From: Embiotoca jacksoni
Lineage: Eukaryota > Chordata > Actinopteri > Embiotocidae
Direction: 5' to 3'
Assembly (NCBI GenBank): GCA_022577435.1
Contig: JAKOON010000028.1
Coordinates: forward strand, 4,720,872 to 4,784,871
DNA: 64,000 bases
The notes beneath the pieces are model-generated. The model was not told the origin of the DNA. It made no database searches and worked only from the letters and a program-made list of their open reading frames with translations. Position numbers and translations under genes: made by a program. Of the stretch, positions 11,559-22,917 are shown in pieces (the first letter of the stretch is position 1; each line of letters starts with the position of its first letter).

Positions 11559-13425
11559 GTACTGAGAGAAAGAAATACTGAGCATGACATGTCTGAAATA
11601 TAATGGAATGTTTTTTTGTTGTTGTTTTTTTTTTTTTTTTTTTTTAGCACATTCATAAAAGGGACATGATTTGTGTTTGGGAATCTTAAAATATAAATTT
11701 TTTTTTACATAGATTGATCTGTTCATGTACCGTAAAATGTCCTGTAAAAATGTTTTCAGTTGTTCCATTGCATTGCGATCCATTTCTCCACGCCAAGCTC
11801 AGCTGTTGTGGAAATTACACTTATTATGGAACTTTAATGTGCTGTAACATTAACAGCATTAGCTTGGAACGACAAAGGAGGCCTTGTTAAGAAAGCACTA
11901 AGAAAGGTTTCCTAATCGAAACCTGGCCTAAAGTTTAACATGGGGTAAAACTGAGAGGAACATCTGGATAGTCATAAAGACATACACACACGGTTGCATA
12001 ACAACATGTATGTTTTTTCCATATGCCTTTTTTTTTTTTTTTTACACACATTTACTGAAGTTAAACCAAAAACTCTGCAAAGATATGCATAGACAGATCC
12101 TTCAGACTTCCTTCCTGCAAATAGCAGGTATGCTTAGTCACCCTGTCTCACACGTACACCCCCACACACAGACACACACACAGGTGTATCCTCTCTTTGT
12201 GTCTGAGGTCCACAGGCACCCAGCTGTTCCACTCTTCAAACACCACCAGTTATGTCTCGAGTCTGGGTGAAATGTCAGTTAGTACTCCTTGAATTTGGCC
12301 CGTGGTCTCTCCAGTCTCAGACCACCACCAGCTGCTAAGGCCATCTATTAGAAAAAGGTGCTGTGTGTGTAAATGTGTGGGATACTGCCTTTGTCATTAG
12401 AATGAAGAACATTTATTTTTTGATAAGCGGAGTTGAAACTTTGTTTAACGGGTGGATGAAAGTGGACATTTTTTACTCTACGGAAATATTGCTGTGTACA
12501 TCATAAAAGACGGGCGAAAAGATTTCAATTGGCTCCTCCACCCAAAATCTATCTTTGAACGTATTAAATCTTCTGCAGACATGAGCGATGTAAATAGCTT
12601 ACTCCTCTTTACAGGAAGAAATGACTCTGAACGTTTTGATGGATACTTTTTCTTCTGCTTGTTGCAGCTGAAAACTTTTGTGAACAACATGAACTTAAGT
12701 TGACCACAGCTTGTATATGAACCGGGAAAGTACACAGTTTGGAAGCACGCCTCCACACAGTTTTAAGTGTGCTGATATGTTTGTCCTCTGCAAGTTGAAA
12801 AGAACGACCACCTTTCGCTGTAAGTCTGATTTTCAGTCGGGTTTTCAAACGGGCAGTTAGCTCCTATAGCAGTAAATTCACTTGTCTTAGTTCTGAGTTT
12901 CCTCCAGCTCCCACCCAATACTGCAGTCTGAGCCAGGCTGGCTGGCAGTCGATTGTAACTCAACCCCATTTAGATTTCAGCAGCTAATTTGGATGGCCCC
13001 AACTTGCCCGTTCTTGCTCAGTGTAACACCCCCCACCCCTCTCTGCATCTGTCTGCATGGCCAGGCACCAGGGAAAGAATGTCTGCTTAAAAACATGGTG
13101 GAAGTCATTCCACACCTCCCTCCCTTTCCTCCCCTCCCTCCTCATTCTCCCTCTTTCCCTGTAAGCAGGGTGGAACAATGCACAGCAGGTTGAACAGCTG
13201 TCAAAACAGGCAACCCTTCTTGAGAATGAAGTGCCATCTCCCAGCATAAATGGAATCTGATGAGCCAAGCTTCTCTTCTTATCGGGCCTTGATAAAGGAC
13301 GCCTTCAATGCGCTGGATTTTCCACCCACCGCAATTACCAGATCCGGTGTTAAAATGGAGTCATTCACTGAGAGGAGGAGGATATTTTTTTCAGAAGCTT
13401 TTTATGGGTATCATTTAACTGCTGA

Positions 13426-13468
13426 TTTACACAGATTTATCACCAGGTCGGTGATAAATCTGTGTAAA
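13426..13468. repeat. perfect 19-bp inverted repeat with 5-nt loop
   Basis: Left arm TTTACACAGATTTATCACC (13426-13444), loop AGGTC (13445-13449), and an exact complementary right arm (13450-13468). Confidence 0.92.
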
Positions 13469-13586
13469 CAAATCCATGGTCCCCATGGTCTCTGTGTTAG
13501 CAGAGTAAAAAGAATTATGTAAAGGAGTGCTTCTGAAATGTGTCTCCCATATGTACACTTAAGTGTGTTGGGTAGGGGCCAGAGAG

Positions 13587-13592
<6 letters not shown>

Positions 13593-13660
<68 letters not shown>

Positions 13661-13666
13661 CGTGTG
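13593..13666 (+). repeat. (TG)n-(CG)n microsatellite, Z-DNA type
   Basis: About 58 bp of pure TG alternation runs straight into about 11 bp of CG alternation and then TGTG. A long purine-pyrimidine alternation ending in CG is the classic sequence for Z-DNA. Confidence 0.9.
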
Positions 13667-14122
13667 CCACGAGTTGGCAGGTGAGTGTGGGGGCTCGTCT
13701 TACACACAGGTTAACTTTGCGAGATGGTAACTTTTGTTCATGTTGAAACCGCGTGCTTTAATATACACGTGCTTGTTGACAAAATTAAAGGCTGACTATT
13801 AGTCTCGATGATCACCTACGCACACGCTTGACTCAGCATCAGCAGGATCAGTGATCTTTGGATATGGCGGCTCAGAAAATAGTGCCGAAGAGAATGGTCT
13901 GCTATTTGTCTTAACTGTTTTTGAATATCTGCTGAAATAATAGAACTGGCTTCGCCTTATCACCCAGGCACGCTTGGAAAGTCGAGAGGGGTTCACTGGA
14001 GGCTTGATTCAACCGATTAGACTGATGGTGCTGCATAAAAGTCACATACACATGAATTGAAATGCACGCCCATTGATTTGCATAATCACCTCACATTCCT
14101 CTTAACTGATGTTCTCCTGCAG

Positions 14123-14240
14123 AGGTTCCCAGAATCACCTCGCAGCCCCAGGATGTCGACGTTACATCTGGAAACACTGTCTACTTCACCTGTAGAGCCG
14201 AAGGCAACCCCAAACCGCAGATTATCTGGCTCAGGAACAA
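14123..14240 (+). CDS. pxdn: pxdn exon: Ig domain 1, first half
   Basis: 118 bp. It reads EVPRITSQPQDVDVTSGNTV, then YFTCRAEGNPKPQIIWLRN. This gives the B-strand Cys and core Trp of an I-set Ig domain. Acceptor CCTGCAG, donor GTAAGA. The last Asn codon is split AA|C. Peroxidasin Ig domains help bind extracellular matrix such as laminin. Confidence 0.95.
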
Positions 14241-14843
14241 GTAAGACACTGAATGTTATAACGTGTAACTTTTCTGCTCTAAAAAGTCTAAAAACAAACC
14301 AACAACACCTGTGTTATGTATTTTGTTGGATTGTGTACTTGCATTATGCCAAATGCTTCCAACAATATTCAATCCTAGTAATGCAATCCCTCCTCATAGG
14401 AAGGAATAGCTCAACATAACGCACACAGGAGAGAGCAAAGCCATCGGTAACTGCTTAAGCTTAAGATCATCAGACTCGTTTTGTTTGTTTTGATTGAGAG
14501 ACCCCTGGTGGCAGAAATTCTATATTGTAAATGGAAGGCTAAGTCAAATAACCAAAGACTTTGCCTTTCACTGAGTGTTTTTAACCTAGTTTGAGTTTAA
14601 AGATGGTTTTAATACATCTGTCTTCGTCCCATTCATTTTTGACATTTTAGATAAGCAAAAGTCACTTGTGTTGTGCTTTTGCCATTCCCATTTCAAAGAT
14701 GTTGACATGCTGCAAGTTATTAAGTACCAGTCACTGAGTTTTAAGAGTTATTATGTTCCTTTTTTTTGTTGCAAAATGCAGTTTGTACACATTTGATTGA
14801 TAGTTTATGAGTTGTGGTATGCATCTGTGTGCCCTCCTTGTAG
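14241..14843 (+). other. intron within Ig1
   Basis: 603 bp. Nothing recognised in it. Confidence 0.6.
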
Positions 14844-15013
14844 CAATGCTCTAAATATGCGCGATGACAGTCGTCTGAACCTGCTGGAAGACGGGACACT
14901 GATGATTCAAGACACCAGGGAGACAGATCAGGGAGTCTACCAGTGCATGGCCAAAAATGTGGCCGGGGAGGTCAAGACTTCACAGGTCACCCTGCGATAC
15001 TTTGGAGCCCCGT
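14844..15013 (+). CDS. pxdn: pxdn exon: Ig domain 1, second half
   Basis: 170 bp. It contains LNLLEDGTLMIQDTRETDQG then VYQCMAKNVAGEVKTSQVTL, the F-strand Cys and the DxGxYxC motif (here DQGVYQC). Acceptor CCTTGTAG, donor GTAAGT. It ends in phase 1 after Ala-Pro. Confidence 0.95.
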
Positions 15014-16647
15014 GTAAGTGGCTGCTATTATTCTAACTCTTAGTTCATTACGAAAGACCTTACCGCTATACAGTATTTCATTGAGTAAATGTACAGGCAA
15101 GTAATATACATCCCTGAGTAAAGCTACAGCCAGATATTACATTGTAGGTTCTTGGTTGGTGACACTGGGCAACAATATTATTTTTTTTGTCCCGAAAACA
15201 GAAATACGTAGACTTCATTATACTTTTTATACTGAATTTAAATCTGTTTTTAGGATTTTTCTAGCATGCATGGATTTTAAATGGCAGATTGTATATTACA
15301 TAATTATAAAAATGGCTAATGTTACATAGAAAACATGCTTCTAAAATGTTTCATTGTTGGATGTTTGACAACATTTGGCCGCGGTAACATTTCTCTTTAG
15401 TGTCCAGTGTCTGTCCATCTGACAAAAAAAACTATGGGCCAAATTCTAAAATCATATTTGGATTCAGTCTGCAAAAATACTTATCCCTCCCGTTGTCTTC
15501 GGGTCAAAATGACCCGCAGCTGTGTTCAACAAAGTTCTATTTTATTTCTATATTTTTATATGTTTTTTGGATCATTGGTCATCATTCTTTAAAGAAACCC
15601 TCCCAGCCTCCTTGTCACCAATGATCCCCAAAAATATGAAAATAAAATAGTACTTGGTTGAACACAGACGCGGGTCATTTTGACCCAAGGACAACGGGAG
15701 GGTTAAGAAACTAGTATATTTTTCCATGGGACAAAATCTTTGTTAACTAGTGTAATGTTCATGTGAAGCAAGAAATTGAAAATCCAAACCAATCTCCATA
15801 TATTGCTACATTTGTGTGGGATTGGAGATGAACGTTGACATTTTCAGTTTTGATTCAAATAGTTTTATCCTCGTTTAGAATTAATGTCACTGTGTTTAAT
15901 ACTGTATGATTTGGGCAGCAGTGGTTCACCGTCAGCATGAGGTAATGTAGGAAGCCGAGAGCGAGGTGTCTGCACCGTGAGTCGTGCTGAAACTACCGTT
16001 AGAGTTCAGTTGGTCGAATAACTGGGATGTCCCGCTAAGCTGTGAGCAAAGCGTGCTGGCTTTCATGTGTTTCTCTCCACAGACGCACAAAAGAACATTC
16101 CGTCCTCTGTCTCTGTTGCTCTTCCTCTCTGTCTTCTACCTACTACACATACACTCTTAAACAGAACTCACTCATCACTCATTGATAGCACTAATTGCTT
16201 GCTGCGGGAGATCAGCACGGCTGTCTTTAGATGACCCAGGGGTCATCGACAGTTTTCTGAAAGCAGATGTTGTCCATTTCCTGTCACAGTGTGATTGTAA
16301 ATATCAGGTGTCCCGCTGTCTACATATTTCCTCTGACTCGATTGTAATCACTGGCCAAATATGGACCGTGTTTTGGGACAAACAGGGAAATGGTTAAGTG
16401 TAGTCAAAGTGGCGTTATAAATAGAAATATACAAAGATGATCTTTGTGCGTGAGTTGACCTTTCAAAAGCAGACATTGCTTCGGGAGCTTCCTTTTTGAA
16501 AATGTTGCTAGAATTTGTTTAGGTCATGTCCCGTTTCCTCTAATATACTGAAGCTACTCGAACCAGAAACCCTGATCACCTTCCGCCTAACGAGTCAAAC
16601 ACTTCCCCCACGTTCTCCCCTTCCGTCTCCCCCCCTGCTCCCTCCAG
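15014..16647 (+). other. intron between Ig1 and Ig2
   Basis: 1.6 kb. It contains a TTAA-flanked MITE (15481-15706); the rest is unremarkable. The acceptor tract before 16648 is C-rich. Confidence 0.7.
15481..15706. mobile_element. piggyBac-type MITE with long inverted repeats
   Basis: The left arm begins CCCTCCCGTTGTCTTCGGGT and the right arm, reverse-complemented, begins CCCTCCCGTTGTCCTTGGGT. Both then share CAAAATGACCCGC, GTGTTCAAC, CTATTTTATTT and GGATCATTGGT, so nearly the whole element folds back. The right edge is flanked by TTAA and the left by TTAT, consistent with a TTAA target duplication that has one mutation. No open frame. Elements with this CCCTCCCGTTGTC end are common in fish; the piggyBac link is inferred from TTAA. 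Confidence 0.8.
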
Positions 16648-16920
16648 CGCGGCCGAGTTTTGTGATCCAACCCCAGAACACGGAGGTCCTGGTGGGAGAA
16701 AGCGTGACCCTGGAGTGCAGTGCCACGGGCCAGCCACAGCCAAGAGTGTCCTGGACTAAAGGCGACCGGACCCCCCTGCCCAATGACGTCCGCATCAACA
16801 TCACCCCCTCTGGAGGGCTTTATATCCAGAACGTAGTCCAGGCTGATGGAGGACAATACACGTGTTTTGCCTCCAACAATGTTGACACCATACATGCGGG
16901 AGCTTACATCATTGTACAAG
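16648..16920 (+). CDS. pxdn: pxdn exon: Ig domain 2
   Basis: 273 bp, one whole I-set Ig domain. It reads RPSFVIQPQNTEVLVGESVT, then LECSATGQPQPRVSWTKGD and GGQYTCFASNNVD. Both disulfide Cys and the core Trp are present, plus a possible N-glycosylation site in INIT. Acceptor CCTCCAG, donor GTAAAT, phase 1 at both ends. Confidence 0.96.
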
Positions 16921-17335
16921 GTAAATTATTCGACTAAGGTGAACGCGTTTAGGCTTGGGATTTATTAATAAATACGATCAATTTAATACTCTGTGTGGTT
17001 TTAGGATGATATTTTCTCAGCATAAAAAGAGACGTAAACAAAAAGGTTGTTAAAGCTGCCTGCATTTTTTTTTTTTTTTTTTGATCTTGGGTCATATGTT
17101 TCTACATGGTGTCTTCACATTCATCAGACGAGTTTGGATTGATCAGTATATCTGATGACTGTACACTTTTGGATAAAAACCCATTTTTGTAATGCTCACA
17201 TTACCGGTTTAAGATGTGTCAGATGTGTCTACTTCAGCTGTAATATCTTCTTAGCGTCACAAAGTAAAGGCTCCAAATGCAGCATAATTGCATATGAAAT
17301 TAAATAGCTTCATGTTTTTCCCCCTCCGCCTGCAG
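16921..17335 (+). other. intron between Ig2 and Ig3
   Basis: 415 bp, AT-rich, with one T run near 17067-17082. Nothing else seen. Confidence 0.6.
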
Positions 17336-17611
17336 CGATCCCCCAATTGACTGTGACGCCACAGGACCAGTCAGTCCTGGAGGGTCACACGGTGGATTTC
17401 CCCTGCGAGGCAACCGGTTACCCGCAGCCGGTGATCGCCTGGACTCGAGGGGGCAGTCCGTTACCTTTGGACCGCCGGCACGTGGTGCTGTCTACCGGCA
17501 CGCTCCGCATCACTCGGGTGGCAGCTCATGACGAGGGCCAGTATGAGTGCCAGGCGGTCAGTCCCGTGGGAACTGTGCGCACTGCTGTGCAGCTCAGCAT
17601 TCAGCAGAGAG
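17336..17611 (+). CDS. pxdn: pxdn exon: Ig domain 3
   Basis: 276 bp, a single-exon I-set Ig domain. It reads AIPQLTVTPQDQSVLEGHTV, then FPCEATGYPQPVIAWTRGG and EGQYECQAVSPVG. Cys, Trp and Cys positions are canonical. Acceptor CTGCAG, donor GTGAGT, phase 1 at both ends. GC content is clearly higher than in the surrounding introns. Confidence 0.96.
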
Positions 17612-18165
17612 GTGAGTGTGTAGGTGAATCCCCGGTGTAGATGAACGTACAGGACTGGATGTGGTAATGCACGGTTAAACAAATGTACGCGAGATGACAG
17701 AATCCCGTCTAATCTGATAGACCCTTCGTGACGGGCTGCATTGCTGAGCACCTGAAGAGCAGGTTCTATAAAACGGACCACTTAAAAGTACGGCTGAAAC
17801 GTGGCTGTCGCACAGGCTGGTGGTTAATGAGGCTGTAGGGCCCTTGTGAAACACTGCATGTTGGTGTAGGAGGAGGGGAGTGCCAGGTGGTTAATGTTAG
17901 GAGGGTGGGGGTGGCGCAGTACCCTCCATTCACAGCGAATTGGTTGTTTGCACAAGTGAGTATACTATTAAATTATTACGGTGCATGTACACAGCGAAAG
18001 GTATACAGTATACATGTGTGTTTGTGCGAGTGCAAGGTTGCGCGTGACGTACTGTTTTGCGTTATAATGCAATGCATTCCGTGTTTGCGTGCACTTTTTT
18101 CAGCCTAAGGCATAGAGAAGTTGGTGTTTCACATTTATTTTTTTCTTGTGCGCGACTGATTTTAT

Positions 18166-18166
18166 G

Positions 18167-18200
<34 letters not shown>

Positions 18201-18218
18201 GCGCGTGTGTGTGTGTGT
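18166..18218 (+). repeat. (TG)n microsatellite
   Basis: TG alternation of about 53 bp, with a few CG interruptions. Confidence 0.9.
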
Positions 18219-18831
18219 AGCAGCTGAAATTACAGGCTTGGCGTAGAACAGGAAAAGCAAAGCAGTTTGTAATCCCCGAGCTGACACCATGTTTTTCCAT
18301 GTAGTAATGGCTGTTAACATGGCTCAAAGTACATGTTGCATAATGGCTCCACACTGTTAAAGCCCTCTATAAGCCCACGACCAGGGTGGCAGTCTATGAC
18401 AGCTGTCTTACACTAAGAGTACCGTGCAGAGGAACAGACGAAACAAGGAGAAAGTGAAAGAGGGATTACCGGGCTGTGATTTTTGACATTTCTTCTTTTT
18501 TTTGTGTGTGTGTGGATGTTTAGCATGCATTCATTCCGTAGACATTTCAGTTCACGTCTTGAAATGTGACAACGCACGCGCCCGCAGCTTAGATGCGCTG
18601 TACGTCGCGATGAAAGTTCAATGTTGATTTATGGGCAGCTAATTAGAGTCTGACCGCTGTGAAACTACCTGCCACTCCACTTGGTGCTCTTAAGAGTTGT
18701 GGGATTTTCCCATGGCCCGGTGGCTCACTGCTCTGACACATGGGAACCGTGGGGGAGGGAGGCCGCGGACGACTCGTGATGCTTAGACAGTGCAACGTAA
18801 CACAATGACTCACTCTAACAATACTCAGCAC

Positions 18832-18858
18832 TGTGTGTGTGTGTGTGTGTGTGTGTGT
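18832..18858 (+). repeat. (TG)n microsatellite
   Basis: Pure TG alternation of about 27 bp. Confidence 0.9.
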
Positions 18859-19309
18859 CTGCGTTTATGTGTGAGTCTGTGCTTGTGTTGTGGTCAAGGT
18901 GAAGCTGGTGATTTTTGTTACCTAATCAGCCTCTGCACACAAATGGAAATATGCTGTTTCCACTTAGTGTAACTAAAAAAAAAAAAAGACGTGCGTGTGT
19001 GCGTGCGTGCGTTTAAATATAGTAGGCCTTCTTCTCCCAATTTGAACTCCACAATGACATCACAGTGATTGTTTTACAACCTTGCCATATAGGAGAGAAC
19101 GGTGCTACAGTGTAACACAAACACTTTGAGAGTGTGTGCGCTCCGTGAGTGCACGCAGGGTCGTAAAAAATGCTCAGATAAGGATCAGTGTTTCATGTCT
19201 GCTGTGATTTATTTCAAAATGCACTTCACTTGTATAGAACGTTGAGCGCCGGTGCATAATCATTAACGTGTGTGTGTTTGTGTGTGTGTGTATGTTTTAA
19301 CTCATTCAG

Positions 19310-19422
19310 TAACGCCTGTTTTCACAAATGCTCCAAGGGACCTGACAGTGGATTCTGGCCAGGATGTACAGATTCCCTGTAGCGCTCAGGGCCAGCCACA
19401 ACCTGTCCTCACCTGGAACAAG
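19310..19422 (+). CDS. pxdn: pxdn exon: Ig domain 4, first half
   Basis: 113 bp. It reads VTPVFTNAPRDLTVDSGQDV, then QIPCSAQGQPQPVLTWNK. B-strand Cys and core Trp are present. The acceptor CATTCAG lies just after a TG-rich tract. The donor is GTTAGA and the exon ends in phase 0 after Lys. Confidence 0.95.
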
Positions 19423-19761
19423 GTTAGACGCCGAGCGCTCCCGTCGATCGAATAGGTGTCCGTCACCTCGTAAGCTCAGAGGTCAAAGGGTTAAGACACA
19501 CGCTGAGGTGGCAGGAAGAAAGTGACCCGGGCTTGAGATGTGCTTGGTTAGTTTATCGTTTTGACACAGGAATGAAAACAAAAAATGACAATCAAACATT
19601 TAAATGATCGATTTGTTCAAGCAGTTGTGAGGTTCTTAACCGCTGTATCGTAAGTTGATCCCCACTTTGACGTGTTCGCTGCCAGGTTTTATGACCTCTT
19701 CCCTCCGTTTCACCCCCCACCTACCCCACACACCTTCTCTCGCTCTCTCTCTCTCTCTCAG
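19423..19761 (+). other. intron within Ig4
   Basis: 339 bp. Its 3' end is a long CT-rich tract (about 19735-19759) that serves as polypyrimidine tract. Nothing else seen. Confidence 0.65.
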
Positions 19762-19918
19762 GACGGTGTGCAGGTGACAGAAAGTGGAAAGTTCCACATC
19801 AGCTCAGAGGGTTACCTCGAGGTGAAGGACGTGGGCACCGCTGACGCTGGACGCTACGAGTGTGTCGCCCGCAATCCCATCGGTTACCAGGTTGCCAGCA
19901 TGGTCCTCACCGTCACGG
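19762..19918 (+). CDS. pxdn: pxdn exon: Ig domain 4, second half
   Basis: 157 bp. It reads DGVQVTESGKFHISSEGYLE, then AGRYECVARNPIGYQVASMV, giving the F-strand Cys. Acceptor CTCTCAG, donor GTAAGA, phase 1 at the end. The DGVQVTESGKFHIS string is strongly conserved among vertebrate peroxidasins. Confidence 0.96.
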
Positions 19919-20845
19919 GTAAGAGACAGTTTACCGGCAGCTCATGACCTGACCGTCATTTGCAGGTTTCTTTCCCTTTCGGGCGGGTTCAGTCAGCGGA
20001 CCGAGTTAATGAAGAAGGCGTTGACGTGTCGTTGAGCGATAAAAAAAAAGAAAAGAAAAAAAACCTACTTAAATCTTTAAACAAGTATTTCTTCGCTTTA
20101 CATGATATAATGCATACTCGCACCACCGTGCTGTTTTTGCGTGCAAAAGACATTCATTCACTACAGAATGAACACATAGCATGGAGTTAACACTCGATAT
20201 ACAAAAATGCAAGGGGCGTTCCTGATCTGCATGCAGTCCAGGATGTCGTGATATTTATCAGTCCCAAAGAAAAAGGAACGTGAAAGAGAAGCCTCGGTCG
20301 CTTGCGAGTTGCGAGACGTGCGTGCGTGAGGCAAGCAGAGCTTCACCTCGTCAGTGTCAGGAATGTTGTAAACGTCAAGCGCACGTTGCTGTCACATTAT
20401 TTCACAGCATGAGAAGCTCTTTGTTGACGATCTCCGTCCAAGTCAGTCAGTAATTCAGTCACACTCTGCTGCCGAGCTATCAGATTCCTGTGAGCTCTTC
20501 CCTGCGTGCGTGTTGACGTTTCCTGCTGAGATTTCTGAGGTCAGACCGCAACACTCCGCCCGTGAACCGTAAACTGTATCAAAATGTGCTCAGTTATTGT
20601 TGGAATCCATCAGACCTCACGTCGCAATTTCACTGTTTTCAGTGGCACACTCCCGAGAAAGGAGGAGTGCCAGAAATGTTTTCACTCCTACTTCAAGGAG
20701 GCAAGCAAAGCACCACTAAATCAGAGAGTTGGAAAGACCTGTTAGTGAAGGCTATGAGCAACTTGTGATATGTTTTGTTCAAACATATTTGAATTTTTTT
20801 TTTTTTACTTGTCTCTAATCAGGCTGTCTTTCTGTCTTTTATCAG
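19919..20845 (+). other. intron between Ig4 and linker exon
   Basis: 927 bp. Purine-rich A tracts near 20040-20061 and a T run near 20795-20808. Nothing else recognised. Confidence 0.6.
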
Positions 20846-20954
20846 TACCTGCAGTCAGCAGAGAGGGGGACACCTTTGTGAGCACGTCCATAGAGCAGGC
20901 CATCCGTACTGTGGACAGTGCTATTGAGTCCACAAGGAGACGTCTGTTTGATGG
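20846..20954 (+). CDS. pxdn: pxdn exon: linker between Ig4 and peroxidase domain
   Basis: 109 bp. It reads VPAVSREGDTFVSTSIEQAI, then RTVDSAIESTRRRLFDG. This helix-forming linker carries the conserved T-rich and ST.RRLFD segments. Acceptor TTATCAG. The donor GTAGGA is weaker than the others and is followed 17 bp later by a long (CA)n tract. Confidence 0.93.
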
Positions 20955-20968
20955 GTAGGATATGAAAA

Positions 20969-20971
<3 letters not shown>

Positions 20972-21050
<79 letters not shown>
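20972..21050 (+). repeat. (CA)n microsatellite next to a splice donor
   Basis: About 39 uninterrupted CA units, starting 17 bp downstream of the GT at 20955-20956. Confidence 0.95.
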
Positions 21051-21052
<2 letters not shown>

Positions 21053-22184
21053 GCACTCAGTTCTTCACACTCAAGTCCCTCAAGTGATTGAATCAAAAAG
21101 CTATTTTGTTCATAATAGCTAACATATGGGTCGGGGTTTAATCTAAACACATTCACATTCCCCCATACCGATCGAGGTTATGAGGTCTTTTTGTAAAATG
21201 TAGCTTGCAATCAGTTCACACAGATTGGGGGGGAGGGGGGGGGGTAATCACATGCAGAAGCTAGCATTCATACTGGCATGTCATATGAATGGAGCAGATA
21301 TGGTTTCCTCCAAGACACTGCAGATCCTGATTTGCAATATACAGTTTTTACAATATTTCCTTTGTAATAATAAAAAGTTGTGTTTTTCTTGGAGAAGGCT
21401 CGTTTTAACAGCCTCTGAAGTCTGTAACTTTATGTAGCTTTATTCACTAAGCTTTTTAAATTAATATAATTTGTACTTGAGAAAAGTAAAACATGTAAAA
21501 AAAAAAAAAAAATGTAATGTATTGATGATAGACATTGTAGAAAAAAAAAAAAGCAGACGAAAGGCCCAAACTGCAAAAATATTACGTAATTTGTATTAAT
21601 GTAAACATTCTGTCTTACACAGATTCTCAGTTCAGATCTAAATGCTCATGGGGAATTAGATACAATACAATTTAGCTTGTCCAACATAATCTTGGTGCGT
21701 GACTTGCATTTTGCAAGTTGAGTCAGAGCATTAAGGGAAAAAGCGTGTCCAGTCATTGAGAAGGGCTTCTAATATTTCCGCAGGATTCAGAGTTTTAGTG
21801 CGCAGGGTTTGCGATTTTGAAGTGTAGATCAGAATGCTGAAAGGCGAATAACAGCAATTTAGTCCTGACAACTCCAGTCAACGGCTTTACTTTATATATT
21901 TAGACCCATGTGTTACGACTTGCCTTTGTCACAGTTTAAGTATCTCCTTTTATATCTCTTGCATTGTCACTTGATTCAGGTCATAACTGCGAAGCACCTG
22001 TTTCTACGGCCCTTATTGAAAGGTGATGATAAAAGTAATGATGTCTTGTATCCAGTGAAGTTTTCATTACCCCCTTGTGTGGAGATGTTGGTGGTTTTCA
22101 GCTCGTCAAGGTTTCCATTCTGTCGAATGGTGTGGTTAGCAGTTGTGCTTTTCTTGGCGTGCGCACACGTACACTATGCGCGCG

Positions 22185-22214
22185 CACGCACACACACACA
22201 CACACACACACACG
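22185..22214 (+). repeat. (CA)n microsatellite
   Basis: About 30 bp of CA alternation with CG-containing flanks. Confidence 0.85.
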
Positions 22215-22770
22215 CATGCACATAGACACACACGAAGGAGAGCAAATCGCACACGAACACAGCGGTTACTCGTGTTAAGGCATGGGGGATTTCCAGTTCT
22301 CTTTAAAGACAAGCACAGAATAGCACGCGGTGTCCTCCTTAGCGGATGGCACCAGTGTCTTTGATCATTCGGAGAAAAAAAATAATGAAGTATGCCATCG
22401 GAGAACAAGAGTGTTTTAGAAGTCGATGCATACATTTATACATTAACTGCTTCGTTCCGTGTTACGGTTCGATCCCAATGTTGGCAGCAGCTGTTCATTG
22501 TTGAAACAAAATGCATCCGTGTTGCCAGCTTTTTCAGATTATTAAAACTAAACGCAGGTAGGTATGGTAGCATTTTCTCCCACAAGAAAACAGTGCTGTA
22601 AGTCCACCTTTGTTAAGTCCTGGCAAACAGTTTCCATGGCTTCACATTAATACTGCAGGGTCAGCTGCAGGAGTTGACAAATGTGGCCAGTTACATGAAC
22701 AGTTCATTTAAACTCACCGGTGGTACTTTTGCGGATAAAGTCCCAGTGTGTTTCAATAGTATTTTAGCAT

Positions 22771-22870
22771 AGGTTAGGTTAGGTAGTTACTTTATTAATC
22801 CACAAGGGGACATTTTTTTAATTACATGTGCCCCATTTATGAATATGTTTGAAAAGTGAGCCTGATTTAT
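22771..22870 (+). repeat. dispersed teleost repeat (LINE-tail type)
   Basis: The motif AGGTTAGGTTAGGTAG is followed by TTACTTTATTAATCCACAAG and GGGACATT. This 'tttattaatcc.caagggg' string is a common 3' tail of fish retroelements. It is diverged, and edges are approximate. Confidence 0.55.
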
Positions 22871-22917
22871 TTATTTTTTTATGCCAAAAATGTTGTTTTT
22901 TTTCTCATTTACACATC

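Larger units (their letters stand above)
11559..14122 (+). other. intron between LRRCT and Ig1
   Basis: 2.6 kb. It holds T runs (11623-11645, 12030-12043), a 19-bp perfect inverted repeat (13426-13468) and a long TG/CG alternating tract (13593-13666). No coding sequence supported. Confidence 0.7.
17612..19309 (+). other. intron between Ig3 and Ig4
   Basis: 1.7 kb. It is rich in (TG)n: 18166-18218, 18832-18858 and interrupted TG at about 19268-19292. No coding sequence supported. Confidence 0.7.

Noticed and set aside
13411..13707. Open frames made of TH or CV repeats over microsatellites (also 18100, 20805, 22136, 32253, 41785)
   Set aside because: They are translations of (CA)n or (TG)n tracts, not genes.
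22771..22785. Interstitial telomere-like AGGTTAGGTTAGG
   Set aside because: Only two to three units, and they are GGTTA-type units that belong to a common fish repeat tail; not TTAGGG.
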